A DNA stretch of 43,601 nt, taken from NCBI GenBank assembly GCA_011391595.1, contig JAABQG010000030.1, positions 1 through 43,601 on the forward strand. Direction: 5' to 3'. Under the pieces are notes generated by a model. That model had not been told where the DNA came from and searched no databases. It saw nothing but the letters and a program-made list of their open reading frames with translations. A program made the position numbers and the translations under genes. This document shows, piece by piece, positions 25,679 to 35,028 of the stretch. This DNA comes from Hydrogenophaga sp. (GTDB lineage: Bacteria > Pseudomonadota > Gammaproteobacteria > Burkholderiales > Burkholderiaceae_C). Position 1 is the stretch's first letter, and the number at the start of each line of letters is the position of its first letter.

Positions 25679-26794
25679 ATGGATTTCGATTTTTCTGACG
25701 ACCAGGAACAACTTCGCGACGCCGTTCGCAAGTGGGTGGACAAGGGCTACGACTTCGAGCGCCGCCGCAAGACCGTGGCCGCTGGCGGCTTCGACCGCAG
25801 CGCCTACAACGAGCTGGCCGAACTGGGGCTCGCGGGGCTCTATATCTCCGAAGACGCTGGTGGCATGGGCATGGGACCGGTCGAGGGCATGGTGGTCATG
25901 GAAGAGCTGGGACGCGGCATCGTGCTGGAGCCCCTGACCCAGACACTGATCGCCGGTGGCGTGCTGTCCGGCTATGCCGGTGACGCCCTCAAGGCGCAGT
26001 GGCTGCCGAAAATCGCCTCGGGCGAGGCGCTGGTGGTACTGGCTTACCAAGAGCGAAAGGCACGCTACAAACTCGACATTTGCGAAGCCAGATCAACCCA
26101 GTCCGGCGCTGGTTGGTCATTGACCGCTACCAAGAACATAGTTCCCGCAGGTGATCAGGCCGACGCCTTCATCGTGCCCGCCACGGTGGACGGCAAGATC
26201 GCCCTGTTCCTCGTCGAACGCGGCGCAGCCGGCGTCGCCACGCGCGGCTACGGCACACAGGACGGTGCCCGCGCCGCCGATCTGCAGCTCACGAACGCGC
26301 CGGCCAGCCTGATCACGACCGACGGTCTCGTGGCCCTCGAACACGCCATCGACATCGGCATTGCCGCCGCCTGCGCTGAAGCGGTCGGCGTGATGGACAA
26401 GACCGTGGCCATCACCGCGGAATACATGAACACGCGCAAGCAGTTCGGCGTGGCCATCAGCAGCTTCCAGGCGCTGCGCCACCGCATGGCCGATGTGAAA
26501 ATGCAGCTGGAGCTGGCCCGCTCCATGAGCTACTACGCCAGTCTCAAGCTCAATGCGCCGGCCGACGAGCGCCGCTGCGCAATGGCGCGCGCAAAGTACC
26601 AGCTTGGCACCTCCATGCGCTTCGTCGGCCAGCAGGCGGTGCAGCTGCACGGTGGCATCGGCGTGACCGACGAGTACATCGTGAGCCACTACTTCCGGAA
26701 ACTCACGCAACTGGAGATGACGTTTGGCGACACGCTGCACCACCTGGGCGAGGTGTCTGCGCGCATGCAGGACACGGCGGGCGTGTTTGCCTGA
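25679..26794 (+). CDS. Acyl-CoA dehydrogenase, PimD-like small subunit
   Basis: A 371-residue acyl-CoA dehydrogenase-fold protein. MDFDFSDDQEQLRDAVRKWV, LAGLYISEDAGGMGMGPVEG, AYQERKARYKLDICEARSTQ and NIVPAGDQADAFIVPA are the N-terminal and beta-domain segments; EYMNTRKQFGVAISSFQALR and QLHGGIGVTDEYIVSHYF are the C-terminal helices. The SEPGSGSD-type loop of the large subunit is missing here, as expected for the partner subunit. AGAGGAA precedes the ATG. It is 68 bases after the large subunit and ends before a strong hairpin. Confidence 0.82.
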   Translation: MDFDFSDDQEQLRDAVRKWVDKGYDFERRRKTVAAGGFDRSAYNELAELGLAGLYISEDAGGMGMGPVEGMVVMEELGRGIVLEPLTQTLIAGGVLSGYAGDALKAQWLPKIASGEALVVLAYQERKARYKLDICEARSTQSGAGWSLTATKNIVPAGDQADAFIVPATVDGKIALFLVERGAAGVATRGYGTQDGARAADLQLTNAPASLITTDGLVALEHAIDIGIAAACAEAVGVMDKTVAITAEYMNTRKQFGVAISSFQALRHRMADVKMQLELARSMSYYASLKLNAPADERRCAMARAKYQLGTSMRFVGQQAVQLHGGIGVTDEYIVSHYFRKLTQLEMTFGDTLHHLGEVSARMQDTAGVFA

Positions 26795-26821
26795 AACCGC
26801 AAGCCAGCGACTAAGACAAAA

Positions 26822-26853
26822 GCCTGCCAGTCTTCGGACCGACAGGCCTTTTT
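26822..26853 (+). terminator. Terminator after the acyl-CoA dehydrogenase pair
   Basis: GCCTGCCAGTC (26822-26832) pairs with GACCGACAGGC (26837-26847), two mismatches in eleven, around a TTCG tetraloop, and is followed by C and five T. AAAA precedes the stem, so it can also serve the minus strand, where the HNH gene stops at 26901. Confidence 0.8.
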
Positions 26854-26900
26854 CCGTGGCGGCCAATACCGTTGAATCGGGCCCGAAAGCCCGGCCAGCC

Positions 26901-27467
26901 TCAACCGTGCAGCCGCGACGTCCGGGGAAGATGCGCCATCAGGAATTCCATCTGGTCGGCCAGGATGCGGCGGTTGCGCAGGATGAAGTCCTCCCACAGA
27001 CTGGGCACGTAGGGCGTGTAGAGCAGAGGCATGCCAGCTTGCTCGGGCGTGCGGTGGCTCTTGCGGTGGTTGCAGGGGCGACAGGCCGTGACCACGTTCA
27101 TCCAGGTGTCGATGCCATTCTGCGCGAACGGAATGATGTGCTCGCGCGTGAGTTCATCCTCCTGCAGGACGTCGCCACAGTAGGCGCAGACATTGCGGTC
27201 GCGTGCGAACAGCTTGCTGTTGGTCAGGCCGGGGCGCAGGTCAAACGGGTTGATGCCGGACACGCCTTTGGTGCCGATGATGCTATTGACCGTGATCACG
27301 GATTGCCGGCCAGTGAGCGCGTTGTGTCCGCCATGGAAAACGGCAATCTCGCGCCCCGCCTCCCAGCGCACCTCTTCAGCGGCATAGTGGATCACCGCCT
27401 GCTCAAGCGATATCCAGGACTGGGGCAAGCCCTGGGCTGACAGCTTCAAGACCTTCACAACATGCAT
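26901..27467 (-). CDS. HNH endonuclease family protein
   Basis: A 188-residue protein with a zinc-bound HNH motif: CAYCGD, LTREHIIPFAQNG, and NVVTACRPCNHRK. Upstream sequence (NSIIGTKGVSGINPFDLRPG) has no known domain. The family cuts or nicks nucleic acid; the target is unknown, and such genes are common stand-alone genes in betaproteobacteria. Start is uncertain: ATG at 27467 has GGAAGG almost touching it; a GTG at 27458 would place the same GGAAGG at a normal 9 bases and give MKVLKLSAQG. The 166 bases upstream, to ribF, contain a probable ribF promoter. Confidence 0.8.
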   Translation of the reverse strand: MHVVKVLKLSAQGLPQSWISLEQAVIHYAAEEVRWEAGREIAVFHGGHNALTGRQSVITVNSIIGTKGVSGINPFDLRPGLTNSKLFARDRNVCAYCGDVLQEDELTREHIIPFAQNGIDTWMNVVTACRPCNHRKSHRTPEQAGMPLLYTPYVPSLWEDFILRNRRILADQMEFLMAHLPRTSRLHG

Positions 27468-27591
27468 CCTTCCAACAGTCAAAAACCACTGACACGGAAC
27501 GCTGAAGTCGCAGGCTGACGATCAGAAATCCTCCGCCGCTCTGCTGGGTCACAATATACCCTGTTTTCGTGACAAATTCGCGACTTCACCA

Positions 27592-27619
27592 TTGCCAGCA
27601 GGGCGCTTTTTGCTATTAA
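27592..27619 (+). promoter_or_regulatory. Possible ribF promoter
   Basis: TTGCCA (27592-27597) and TATTAA (27614-27619) are separated by 16 bases. The start site would fall near 27626, only about 8 bases before the ribF ATG. No Shine-Dalgarno sequence is visible before that ATG. The -10 region coincides with a GCTATTAATTAGATAC element. Confidence 0.4.
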
Positions 27620-27633
27620 TTAGATACTGATCA

Positions 27634-28671
27634 ATGAAGGTTTTCCGCGGCTTCCACCATCCTGGCATTGCACCCGCCTGCGCCTTGACCATCGGCAATT
27701 TCGATGGGGTGCACCGGGGCCACCAGGCCATGCTGGCGCTGCTGAACAACGAGGCCGCGCACCGCGGCGTGCCCAGTTGCGTGATGACCTTCGAGCCCCA
27801 CCCGCGCGATTTTTTCGCGGGCAGCCTGAAGAAGCCCGACCTCGCGCCCGCGCGCATTGCCACACTGCGCGACAAACTCACCGAGCTGGAGCGCTGCGGC
27901 GTGCAGCAGACCGTGGTGCTGCCCTTCGATGCCCGCCTGGCGGCGTTGTCGCCCCAGGCCTTCATCGACGATGTCCTGGTGCGCGGCCTGGGCGTCGGTT
28001 ACGTGCTGGTCGGTGACGACTTCCGCTTCGGGGCCAAACGCGTCGGCGACTACGCCATGCTCGATGACGCCGGGCAATCGCGGGGCTTCGACGTCGCCCG
28101 CATGAACAGTTATGAGGTGCATGGCTTGCGCGTGTCCAGTTCGGCCGTGCGCGATGCTTTGGGGGACGGTCGCATGGATGACGTGGCGCACCTGCTCGGC
28201 CGGCCCTATTGCATCAGCGGCCACGTGGTGCACGGCCGCAAGCTCGGGCGGGATCTGGGCGCCAGCAGCGCCGGCAACGGCGATGGATTTCGCACCCTGA
28301 ACCTGCGCTTTTCTCACTGGAACCCGGCCGCCAGCGGTATTTTTGCGGTGCTGGTGCATGGCCTGGATGCCGAACCGCTCCCCGGCGTGGCGAACCTTGG
28401 CATTCGACCCTCGCTGGGGCCCGATGATGTCAACGGGGGCCGGGTGCTGCTGGAAACGCATTGCCTGCAATGGCCGGCTACTCTGGGCGCCGACGGGGCA
28501 TACGGTAAAATCGTCCGCGTGGAACTGCTGCGAAAACTGCACGATGAGTTGAAGTACGACAGTCTGGACGCCCTGACAGCGGGTATCGCCCGGGACTGCG
28601 ACGAGGCGCGCGCTTTTTTCGCGTCGATGCACACGGAAACCCATCGCCAGACCACCCGCGACCGAATTTAG
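27634..28671 (+). CDS. ribF: Bifunctional riboflavin kinase/FAD synthetase
   Basis: A 345-residue enzyme that makes FMN and then FAD. The N-terminal FAD synthetase domain starts MKVFRGFHHPGIAPACALTI, with IGNFDGVHRGHQ (HxGH-type nucleotide site), FEPHPRDFF, VGDDFRFG and SSSAVRDAL. The C-terminal riboflavin kinase domain has GRPYCISGHVVHGRKLGRDL, then ANLGIRPS and LLETHCLQW. Riboflavin kinase and FAD synthetase motifs are both complete. It heads the ribF-ileS-lspA string. Confidence 0.95.
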   Translation: MKVFRGFHHPGIAPACALTIGNFDGVHRGHQAMLALLNNEAAHRGVPSCVMTFEPHPRDFFAGSLKKPDLAPARIATLRDKLTELERCGVQQTVVLPFDARLAALSPQAFIDDVLVRGLGVGYVLVGDDFRFGAKRVGDYAMLDDAGQSRGFDVARMNSYEVHGLRVSSSAVRDALGDGRMDDVAHLLGRPYCISGHVVHGRKLGRDLGASSAGNGDGFRTLNLRFSHWNPAASGIFAVLVHGLDAEPLPGVANLGIRPSLGPDDVNGGRVLLETHCLQWPATLGADGAYGKIVRVELLRKLHDELKYDSLDALTAGIARDCDEARAFFASMHTETHRQTTRDRI

Positions 28672-28697
28672 ACGACCTGTCTGCCCGGTCGCCGCCC

Positions 28698-28776
28698 AAC
28701 GAACAAGCTCAGGGCGAACGGCTTCCCCCTTGTCCCCCGCGCCCGACCCCTGTCCGGGCTGAGCTTGTCGAAGCTT
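28698..28776. repeat. REP-like inverted repeat between ribF and ileS
   Basis: ACAAGCTCAG (28703-28712) and CTGAGCTTGT (28759-28768) are exact inverted repeats. The flanks read ACAAGCTCAGGGCGAACGG and GGGCTGAGCTTGTCGAAGC, which I recall as a widespread interspersed sequence in beta- and gammaproteobacterial genomes. It fills most of the 112-bp gap. It may act as an RNA hairpin between ribF and ileS. Confidence 0.65.
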
Positions 28777-28783
28777 TCACGAA

Positions 28784-31648
28784 ATGCCTGTCATGTCCGA
28801 CACCAAAACCGATTACCGTGCCACCCTGAACCTGCCCGACACGCCGTTTCCCATGCGCGGCGACCTGCCCAAACGCGAGCCCGGCTGGGTCAGGCAGTGG
28901 GAAGACGAAAATCTGTACCAGCAGCTGCGTGCCTCCCGGCAGGGTGCGCCCAAGTTCGTGCTGCACGACGGACCGCCCTATGCCAACGGCCAGATCCACA
29001 TGGGCCATGCCGTCAACAAGATCCTGAAAGACATGATCGTCAAGGCGCGCCAGCTCAAGGGGCTGGACGCGGCCTACATCCCCGGCTGGGATTGCCACGG
29101 CCTGCCGATCGAGAACGCCATCGAGAAGAAGTTCGGCCGCAACCTGCCGCGCGACGAGATGCAATCCAGGAGCCGCGCCTATGCCACGGAGCAGATCGAC
29201 ATCCAGCGCACCGACTTCAAGCGCCTGGGCGTGCTGGGCGACTGGGAACATCCCTATCGCACCATGGATTTCAGCAACGAGGCCGATGAAATCCGTGCCT
29301 TCAAGCGTGTCGTGGAGCGCGGCTTTGTCTACCGCGGCCTGAAGCCGGTCTATTGGTGCTTTGACTGCGGCTCGTCGCTGGCCGAGTTCGAGATCGAATA
29401 CGCCGACAAGAAATCGCAGACGCTGGATGTCGGCTTTCTGTGCGCGGAACCCGCCAGGCTGGCCGAGGCTTTCGGCCTGAAGGCGCTCGAAAAGGAGGCC
29501 TTCGCCGTCATCTGGACCACCACCGCGTGGACCCTGCCGGCCAACCAGGCCCTGAACCTGAACCCGCAGCTGACCTACGCCCTGGTGGACACGCCGCGCG
29601 GCCTGCTGGTGCTGGCCGAGAGCCTGGTCGAAAAGTGCATGGAGCGCTACCAGCTCACCGGCACGGTCATTGCGACCACCGTGGGCAAGTCCCTGGGCGG
29701 CATCAACTTCAGGCATCCTCTGGCCCATGTGAATCCCGGCTACGACCGATTCAGCCCGGTCTACCTGGCCGACTACGCCACGGCCGAGGACGGCACGGGC
29801 CTGGTTCACTCCTCGCCGGCCTATGGCGTGGAAGACTTCAACAGCTGCGTCGCCCATGGCATGGCCTACGACGACATCCTGAACCCGGTCATGGGCAACG
29901 GCCGCTACAGCGACGAACTGGCGCTCTTTGGCGGCATGAACATCTGGAAGGCCTGCCCGGTCATCATCGATGCCCTGCGCGACGCAGGCCGCCTGTTTGC
30001 CACCGAGAACATCGTGCACAGCTATCCGCATTGCTGGCGCCACAAGACGCCGGTGATCTACCGCGCGGCCGCCCAGTGGTTCATCCGTATGGACGAGGGC
30101 GAGGGTGTGTTCACGCAAGACAAGGCGCCCAAGTCGCTGCGCCAGCTGGCGCTGGACGCCATCGAAGAAACCGCGTTCTACCCCGAGAACGGCAAGGCCC
30201 GCCTGCGCGACATGATCGCAGGGCGTCCCGACTGGTGCATCAGCCGCCAGCGCAGCTGGGGCGTGCCCCTGCCGTTCTTCCTGCACAAGGACAGCGGCGA
30301 GCTGCACCCGCGCACCCTGGAGATCCTCGACATGGCTGCGGACATGGTGCAGCAAGGCGGCATCGAGGCCTGGAGCAAGGCCACGACGGCATCCATCCTC
30401 GGCACAGACGATGCAGCGCACTACACCAAGAGCAGCGACATTTTGGAAGTCTGGTTCGACTCCGGTACCACGCATACCACGGTGCTCAAGGGCTCGCACC
30501 CCGGCAGTGGCCACGAATCCGGGCCAGAAGCCGACCTGTACCTCGAAGGCCACGACCAGCACCGCGGCTGGTTCCACTCGTCACTGCTGACGGCCTGCGC
30601 CATGTACGGCCGTGCACCCTACAAGGCCATCCTGACCCACGGCTTCACCGTGGACAGCAAGGGCCACAAGATGAGCAAGAGCGCCGGCAACGGCGTCGAC
30701 CCGCAGGAGACCTCGAAGAAGCTCGGCGCCGAAATCATCCGCCTGTGGGTCGCGGCCAGCGACTACTCGGGCGATATCGCCGGTGATGAAAAAATCCTGG
30801 CGCGCGTCGTGGACACCTACCGGCGCGTGCGCAACACGCTCAAGTTCCTTCTCGCCAATGTCAGCGACTTCGACCCGGCCACGGATGCCGTGCCGCTGGG
30901 CCAGATGCTGGAGATCGACCGTTACGCCCTGAGCCGGGCGGCGCAACTGCAGGCCGACATCCTGGCGCACTACGAGATCTACGAATTTCATCCGGTCGTG
31001 GCCAAACTCCAGATCTACTGCTCGGAAGACCTCGGCTCTTTCTACCTCGACATCCTGAAGGACAGGCTCTACACAACCGCATCGGGGAGCCTGGCACGCC
31101 GCAGCGCCCAGACCGCGCTGTGGCAGATCACGCAGGCCATGCTGCGCTGGATGGCCCCGTTCCTGAGCTTCACGGCCGAGGAAGCCTGGGCCGTGCTGGG
31201 CACAGCAGAAAAGACGCCGGCCGGCACCCGGGCGTCCATCTTCATGGACACGTACGCCCCGCAAGGTGCCGTGGATGGCGACCTGCTCGCGAAATGGAGC
31301 CGCATCCGCGAGATTCGCGACACGGTCAACAAGGACATCGAGGCGCTACGCGCCGAAGGCAAGGTCGGCTCATCGCTGCAGGCCAATGTGACGCTGGAAG
31401 TCAACGCACAAGACCATGCCCTGCTGGCCAGCCTGGGCGACGACCTTAAATTCGTATTCATCACCTCGGTCGTGGAATTGCAGGCCGGCAGCGAGCTGCG
31501 GGTGCGGGTGCAGCCCAGCGCCGCCATCAAATGCGAGCGCTGCTGGCACTACCGCGACGACGTGGGCCACGACCCGGCACACCCGACGATCTGTGGCCGC
31601 TGCACCAGCAACCTTTACGGCGCCGGCGAAATCCGGACGGTGGCGTGA
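28784..31648 (+). CDS. ileS: Isoleucyl-tRNA synthetase
   Basis: A 954-residue class I aminoacyl-tRNA synthetase. The HIGH-type motif is HMGH (residues 72-75) in [17 protein letters not shown]; the KMSKS motif begins at K629 in [10 protein letters not shown]; the editing domain lies between. [20 protein letters not shown] is a class I landmark, and the C-terminal zinc cluster is CERCWHY and CGRC. Start could also be the ATG at 28793 (MSDTKTD). Neither has a strong ribosome-binding site. It overlaps lspA by one base (TGATG). Confidence 0.96.
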   Translation: MPVMSDTKTDYRATLNLPDTPFPMRGDLPKREPGWVRQWEDENLYQQLRASRQGAPKFVLHDGPPYANGQIHMGHAVNKILKDMIVKARQLKGLDAAYIPGWDCHGLPIENAIEKKFGRNLPRDEMQSRSRAYATEQIDIQRTDFKRLGVLGDWEHPYRTMDFSNEADEIRAFKRVVERGFVYRGLKPVYWCFDCGSSLAEFEIEYADKKSQTLDVGFLCAEPARLAEAFGLKALEKEAFAVIWTTTAWTLPANQALNLNPQLTYALVDTPRGLLVLAESLVEKCMERYQLTGTVIATTVGKSLGGINFRHPLAHVNPGYDRFSPVYLADYATAEDGTGLVHSSPAYGVEDFNSCVAHGMAYDDILNPVMGNGRYSDELALFGGMNIWKACPVIIDALRDAGRLFATENIVHSYPHCWRHKTPVIYRAAAQWFIRMDEGEGVFTQDKAPKSLRQLALDAIEETAFYPENGKARLRDMIAGRPDWCISRQRSWGVPLPFFLHKDSGELHPRTLEILDMAADMVQQGGIEAWSKATTASILGTDDAAHYTKSSDILEVWFDSGTTHTTVLKGSHPGSGHESGPEADLYLEGHDQHRGWFHSSLLTACAMYGRAPYKAILTHGFTVDSKGHKMSKSAGNGVDPQETSKKLGAEIIRLWVAASDYSGDIAGDEKILARVVDTYRRVRNTLKFLLANVSDFDPATDAVPLGQMLEIDRYALSRAAQLQADILAHYEIYEFHPVVAKLQIYCSEDLGSFYLDILKDRLYTTASGSLARRSAQTALWQITQAMLRWMAPFLSFTAEEAWAVLGTAEKTPAGTRASIFMDTYAPQGAVDGDLLAKWSRIREIRDTVNKDIEALRAEGKVGSSLQANVTLEVNAQDHALLASLGDDLKFVFITSVVELQAGSELRVRVQPSAAIKCERCWHYRDDVGHDPAHPTICGRCTSNLYGAGEIRTVA

Positions 31649-32157
31649 TGGCCAAGGGAAAAACAACACTGGTGCGCAGCTCGGGCGGTGGCATGCTGCC
31701 ATGGCTGGGCCTGGCGATGATCATCCTGATCGCCGACCAGTTCACCAAGGTGCTGATCCTGGGCGCTTACCAGCTCGGCGACAGCACGGTGGTGACCAGC
31801 TTCTTCAACATCGTGCGCGTGCACAACACCGGGGCGGCCTTTTCGTTTCTCGCCTCGGCCGGGGGGTGGCAGCGCTGGTTCTTCACCGCTCTGGGAGTTT
31901 GCGCTGCGCTGTTCATCCTGTGGATGCTCAAGGCGCACAGCGGCCAGCGACTGTTCAGCTTCGCACTGGCCTGCATCCTGGGCGGCGCGGTGGGCAACGT
32001 CATCGACCGAGTGCTTTACGGCTACGTGGTGGATTTCCTGGACTTCCACTGGCGCGGCATGCATTTTCCGGCATTCAACATCGCCGACAGCGCCATCACC
32101 ATTGGCGCCATGGCGCTGATCCTGGACGAGTTGCTGCGGGTGCGTCGAGGGCGATAA
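31648..32157 (+). CDS. lspA: Lipoprotein signal peptidase
   Basis: A 169-residue inner-membrane aspartyl protease that cuts the signal peptide of prolipoproteins. Four helices; the catalytic aspartates are in [14 protein letters not shown] and [12 protein letters not shown], and [19 protein letters not shown] are other family motifs. The ATG overlaps the ileS stop by one base. The longer frame to 31531 lies inside ileS and is not the real start. Downstream is the convergent quinone oxidoreductase, 10 bases away, with no terminator visible. Confidence 0.95.
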   Translation: MAKGKTTLVRSSGGGMLPWLGLAMIILIADQFTKVLILGAYQLGDSTVVTSFFNIVRVHNTGAAFSFLASAGGWQRWFFTALGVCAALFILWMLKAHSGQRLFSFALACILGGAVGNVIDRVLYGYVVDFLDFHWRGMHFPAFNIADSAITIGAMALILDELLRVRRGR

Positions 32158-32167
32158 GCGTGGACGC

Positions 32168-33151
32168 CTAGAGCGTCAGGATCGTGCACCCGGTCGTCTG
32201 GCGGGCTTCCAGCGCCCGGTGCGCGTCCTGAACCTGCGCCAGCGGGAAACGCTGCTCGATGTGGATCTTCACCTGCCCGCTGAGCACCACGGCAAAAAGG
32301 TCGTCGGCCATGGCCTGTGTGCTTTCTCTCGTGGTGATGTGGCTGAACAGGGTCTGGCGCGTCACGTAGATCGACCCCTTCGCGCCCAGCATGGCGGGCG
32401 CGAACGGCGGCACCGGGCCCGAGGCATTGCCAAAGCTGGCCATCAGGCCGAACGGGCGCAGGCAGTCGAGCGACTTGTCCCAGGTGTCCTTGCCGACCGA
32501 GTCGTACGCCACCTTCACGCCCTTGCCGCCGGTGATCTCTTTCACGCGCGCGGCGAAGTCTTCGGTGCGGTAGTTGATGGCATGCGCCGCGCCGTTGGCC
32601 AGGGCCAGCGCGCATTTTTCGTCGGAGCCAGCCGTGCCGATGAGCTGCAGGCCGAGCGCCTTGGCCCACTGGCAGGCAATCAGGCCCACGCCGCCGGCAG
32701 CAGCGTGGAACAGCACGAAATCGCCGTGCTTCAGTCCCTCCACCGGCAAGGTTTTCTTGAGCAGGTACTGCGCCGTCAGGCCCTTGAGCATCATGGCCGC
32801 GCCAGTCTCGAAGCTGATCGCGTCCGGCAGCACGCACACGCACTTGGCGGGCATCACGCGGACCTCGCAATAGCTGCCGGGCGGCTGGCTGGCATAGGCG
32901 GCGCGGTCGCCAACCCGCAGGTGGGTCACGCCCTCGCCCACCGCCTCCACCACGCCTGCGCCTTCCATGCCGAGTTTGAGCGGCATGGGGAATGGGTAGA
33001 GCCCGCTGCGCTGGTAAACGTCGATGAAATTCAGGCCGATGGCCTTGTGGCGGATGCGGATCTCACCCGGGCCGGGGTCGCCCACGGTGACGTCAACGAG
33101 TTTCAATTCTTCGGGTCCACCGGGCTGGTCAATCTGGACGGCGAGGGTCAT
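32168..33151 (-). CDS. NADPH:quinone oxidoreductase (zeta-crystallin-like)
   Basis: A 327-residue medium-chain dehydrogenase/reductase without zinc ligands. RHKAIGLNFIDVYQRSGLYP, PLKLGMEGAGVVEAVGEGV, VLFHAAAGGVGLIACQWAKA (nucleotide site) and AYDSVGKDTWDKSLDCLRPF are the quinone-reductase type sequences. AGGAGACTTGC precedes the ATG at 33149-33151. It is a one- or two-electron quinone reductase of the cytosol. It is divergent from the DMT transporter gene with 106 bp between starts. Confidence 0.88.
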   Translation of the reverse strand: MTLAVQIDQPGGPEELKLVDVTVGDPGPGEIRIRHKAIGLNFIDVYQRSGLYPFPMPLKLGMEGAGVVEAVGEGVTHLRVGDRAAYASQPPGSYCEVRVMPAKCVCVLPDAISFETGAAMMLKGLTAQYLLKKTLPVEGLKHGDFVLFHAAAGGVGLIACQWAKALGLQLIGTAGSDEKCALALANGAAHAINYRTEDFAARVKEITGGKGVKVAYDSVGKDTWDKSLDCLRPFGLMASFGNASGPVPPFAPAMLGAKGSIYVTRQTLFSHITTRESTQAMADDLFAVVLSGQVKIHIEQRFPLAQVQDAHRALEARQTTGCTILTL

Positions 33152-33257
33152 GCAAAGTCTCCTGAAACGGGGTATTTGAATCTGTGCCTCGCATCCTGCC
33201 ATGTTTCGCAAAGCCTTGTCACCCTGGCGCCCCGGCGCACCCGCTACAGTGACGCGC

Positions 33258-34157
33258 ATGACGCAACGAATCACGCCGGGCACGGCCACGCTCCTGACGA
33301 TTCCGCCGCTGCTGTGGGCTGGCAATGCGGTGGTCGGCCGGATGGTGCAGGACCTGATCCCGCCCGTCACGCTGAATTTTGCGCGCTGGGCTCTGGCCTT
33401 TGTCATCCTGCTGCCGCTGGCCAGCTGGGTGCTTCGCCCTTCCAGTGGCCTGTGGCCGCACTGGCGACGCTTTGCACTGCTTGGCTTGCTGGGCGTGGGC
33501 GGCTACAACGCGTTGCAATACCTGGCGCTGCAGACCTCCACGCCGCTCAACGTGACGCTGGTGGCGTCCAGTTCTCCTTTGTGGATGCTGGCGCTCGGCA
33601 CCCTGTTCTTCAGCGTCAAGGTGACGCGTGCCCAACTGCTGGGCGCCGGGCTGTCGATGGCCGGTGTGCTGGTGGTGCTCTCGCGCGGGGAATGGGCACA
33701 ACTGATGCAGTTGCGCCTGGTCACCGGCGATCTGTTCATGTTGCTGGCCACCGCTTGCTGGGCCTGGTACAGCTGGCTGCTGACCCGCCGTGCCGAGCCG
33801 CCTGCCATCCGCAACGACTGGGCCGCCTTCCTGATGGCGCAGGTGGTGTTCGGCCTGGCCTGGTCGGGCGCGTTCACTGCGGGCGAATGGTCACTGACCG
33901 ACGCCCGGATCGCCTGGGGATGGCCGCTGGCGGCCACGCTGGTGTTCGTGGCCATCGGCCCGGCCGTCATCGCCTACCGCTGCTGGGGTCTCGGTGTGCA
34001 ACGCGCCGGGCCCACTGTGGCCGGCTTCTTCGCCAACCTCACGCCGCTGTTCGCGGCACTGATGTCGGCGGCTTTCCTGGGTGAAACACCGCAGCCCTTT
34101 CACCTGCTGGCGTTCGCGCTGATCGTGGGCGGGATCGTGGTGTCGTCCCGACGTTGA
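33258..34157 (+). CDS. EamA/DMT-family transporter
   Basis: A 299-residue protein with about ten helices in two EamA repeats: PPLLWAGNAVVGRMVQDLIP, LLGLLGVGGYNALQYLALQT, VASSSPLWMLALGTLFFSVK in the first and AALMSAAFLGETPQPFHLLA at the end of the second. ATG 33258 is chosen over the upstream ATG at 33201 because helix one starts right after it. These transporters export metabolites or amino acids; the substrate is unknown. It converges with the SDR gene, 45 bp apart. Confidence 0.85.
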   Translation: MTQRITPGTATLLTIPPLLWAGNAVVGRMVQDLIPPVTLNFARWALAFVILLPLASWVLRPSSGLWPHWRRFALLGLLGVGGYNALQYLALQTSTPLNVTLVASSSPLWMLALGTLFFSVKVTRAQLLGAGLSMAGVLVVLSRGEWAQLMQLRLVTGDLFMLLATACWAWYSWLLTRRAEPPAIRNDWAAFLMAQVVFGLAWSGAFTAGEWSLTDARIAWGWPLAATLVFVAIGPAVIAYRCWGLGVQRAGPTVAGFFANLTPLFAALMSAAFLGETPQPFHLLAFALIVGGIVVSSRR

Positions 34158-34202
34158 AGGGGCGATGGCGAAGGGCCTGAGCGGCTAAACCCTGCGCAGC
34201 CC

Positions 34203-35003
34203 TCAATAGGTCCCCGGATAGGCGCCGCCATCCGGCAGGATGTTCTGCCCGGTGATATAGGCCGCCTGCCGGCTGCACAGGAAGGCGCAGATGGCGCCGA
34301 ATTCTTCCGCCGTGCCGTAGCGGCCGGCCGGAATCTGCGCCTGCTGGGCGCGGCGGATGTCGTCCACGCTCTTTCCCGTCTTGGCGGCGGCGGCCTGCAA
34401 GGTCGTGGCGATGCGGTCGGTGTCGAACTTGCCGGGCAGCAGGTTGTTGATCGTCACCCCCTTGGCGGCGATGCCGCTGCGCGCCACGCCGGCCACAAAG
34501 CCGGTCAGGCCGCTGCGCGCGCCGTTGGACAGGCCCAGGATGTCGATGGGCGCCTTCACCGCGCTGGAGGTGATGTTGACGATGCGCCCGAAGCCGCGCG
34601 CGGCCATGCCGTCCACCGTGGCCTTGATCAGCTCGATGGGGGTGAGCATGTTGGCGTCCACCGCCTTGATCCAGGCCTCGCGGTCCCAGTCGCGGAAGTC
34701 GCCGGGCGGCGGGCCGCCGGCGTTGGTTACCAAGATGTCGAAGTTGACCCCTGGTCCGCCCGCCACGGCAAGCACTGCGGCCCGACCGGCCACCGTCGTG
34801 ATGTCTTCAGCCACCGCCAGCACCTGCACCGCAGGGCCGCCCTGTGCTCTCAGTTCCGAGGCCGTTTGCTCCAGTGCCTCACGCCCCCGCGCAACGACGA
34901 CCACATGGACGCCCTCGCGCACCAGGGCGAGCGCGCAGCCCCGGCCCAGCCCCTTGCTCGCGCCGCACACCAGCGCCCATTTCCCCGCAATTCCCAGATC
35001 CAT
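34203..35003 (-). CDS. Short-chain dehydrogenase/reductase with altered active site
   Basis: A 266-residue SDR-fold protein. The cofactor motif GASKGLGRG, the NAG motif TNAGG, and the strand RIVNITSSAVKAPIDILG are present. The residues where the catalytic Tyr and Lys (Y-x3-K) belong read LSNGARSGL, so Tyr and Lys appear replaced by Ser and Arg (S-x3-R). The C-terminus (YITGQNILPDGGAYPGTY) is canonical. It may bind NAD(P) but either works by another chemistry or has lost activity. AAGGAG precedes the ATG at 8 bases. It is the last gene behind an EamA transporter gene, 25 bases apart. Confidence 0.8.
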   Translation of the reverse strand: MDLGIAGKWALVCGASKGLGRGCALALVREGVHVVVVARGREALEQTASELRAQGGPAVQVLAVAEDITTVAGRAAVLAVAGGPGVNFDILVTNAGGPPPGDFRDWDREAWIKAVDANMLTPIELIKATVDGMAARGFGRIVNITSSAVKAPIDILGLSNGARSGLTGFVAGVARSGIAAKGVTINNLLPGKFDTDRIATTLQAAAAKTGKSVDDIRRAQQAQIPAGRYGTAEEFGAICAFLCSRQAAYITGQNILPDGGAYPGTY

Positions 35004-35028
35004 CTTGAATACTCCTTGAAAAGTCAGC

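Noticed and set aside
28709-30577. A 622-codon open frame antisense to ileS
   Set aside because: It is opposite a strongly supported synthetase gene, has low-complexity composition rich in V, G, H and R, and such long antisense frames are common in GC-rich DNA.
32219-34084. A 621-codon open frame across the quinone reductase and DMT genes
   Set aside because: It mixes antisense and out-of-frame sequence of two convincing genes.
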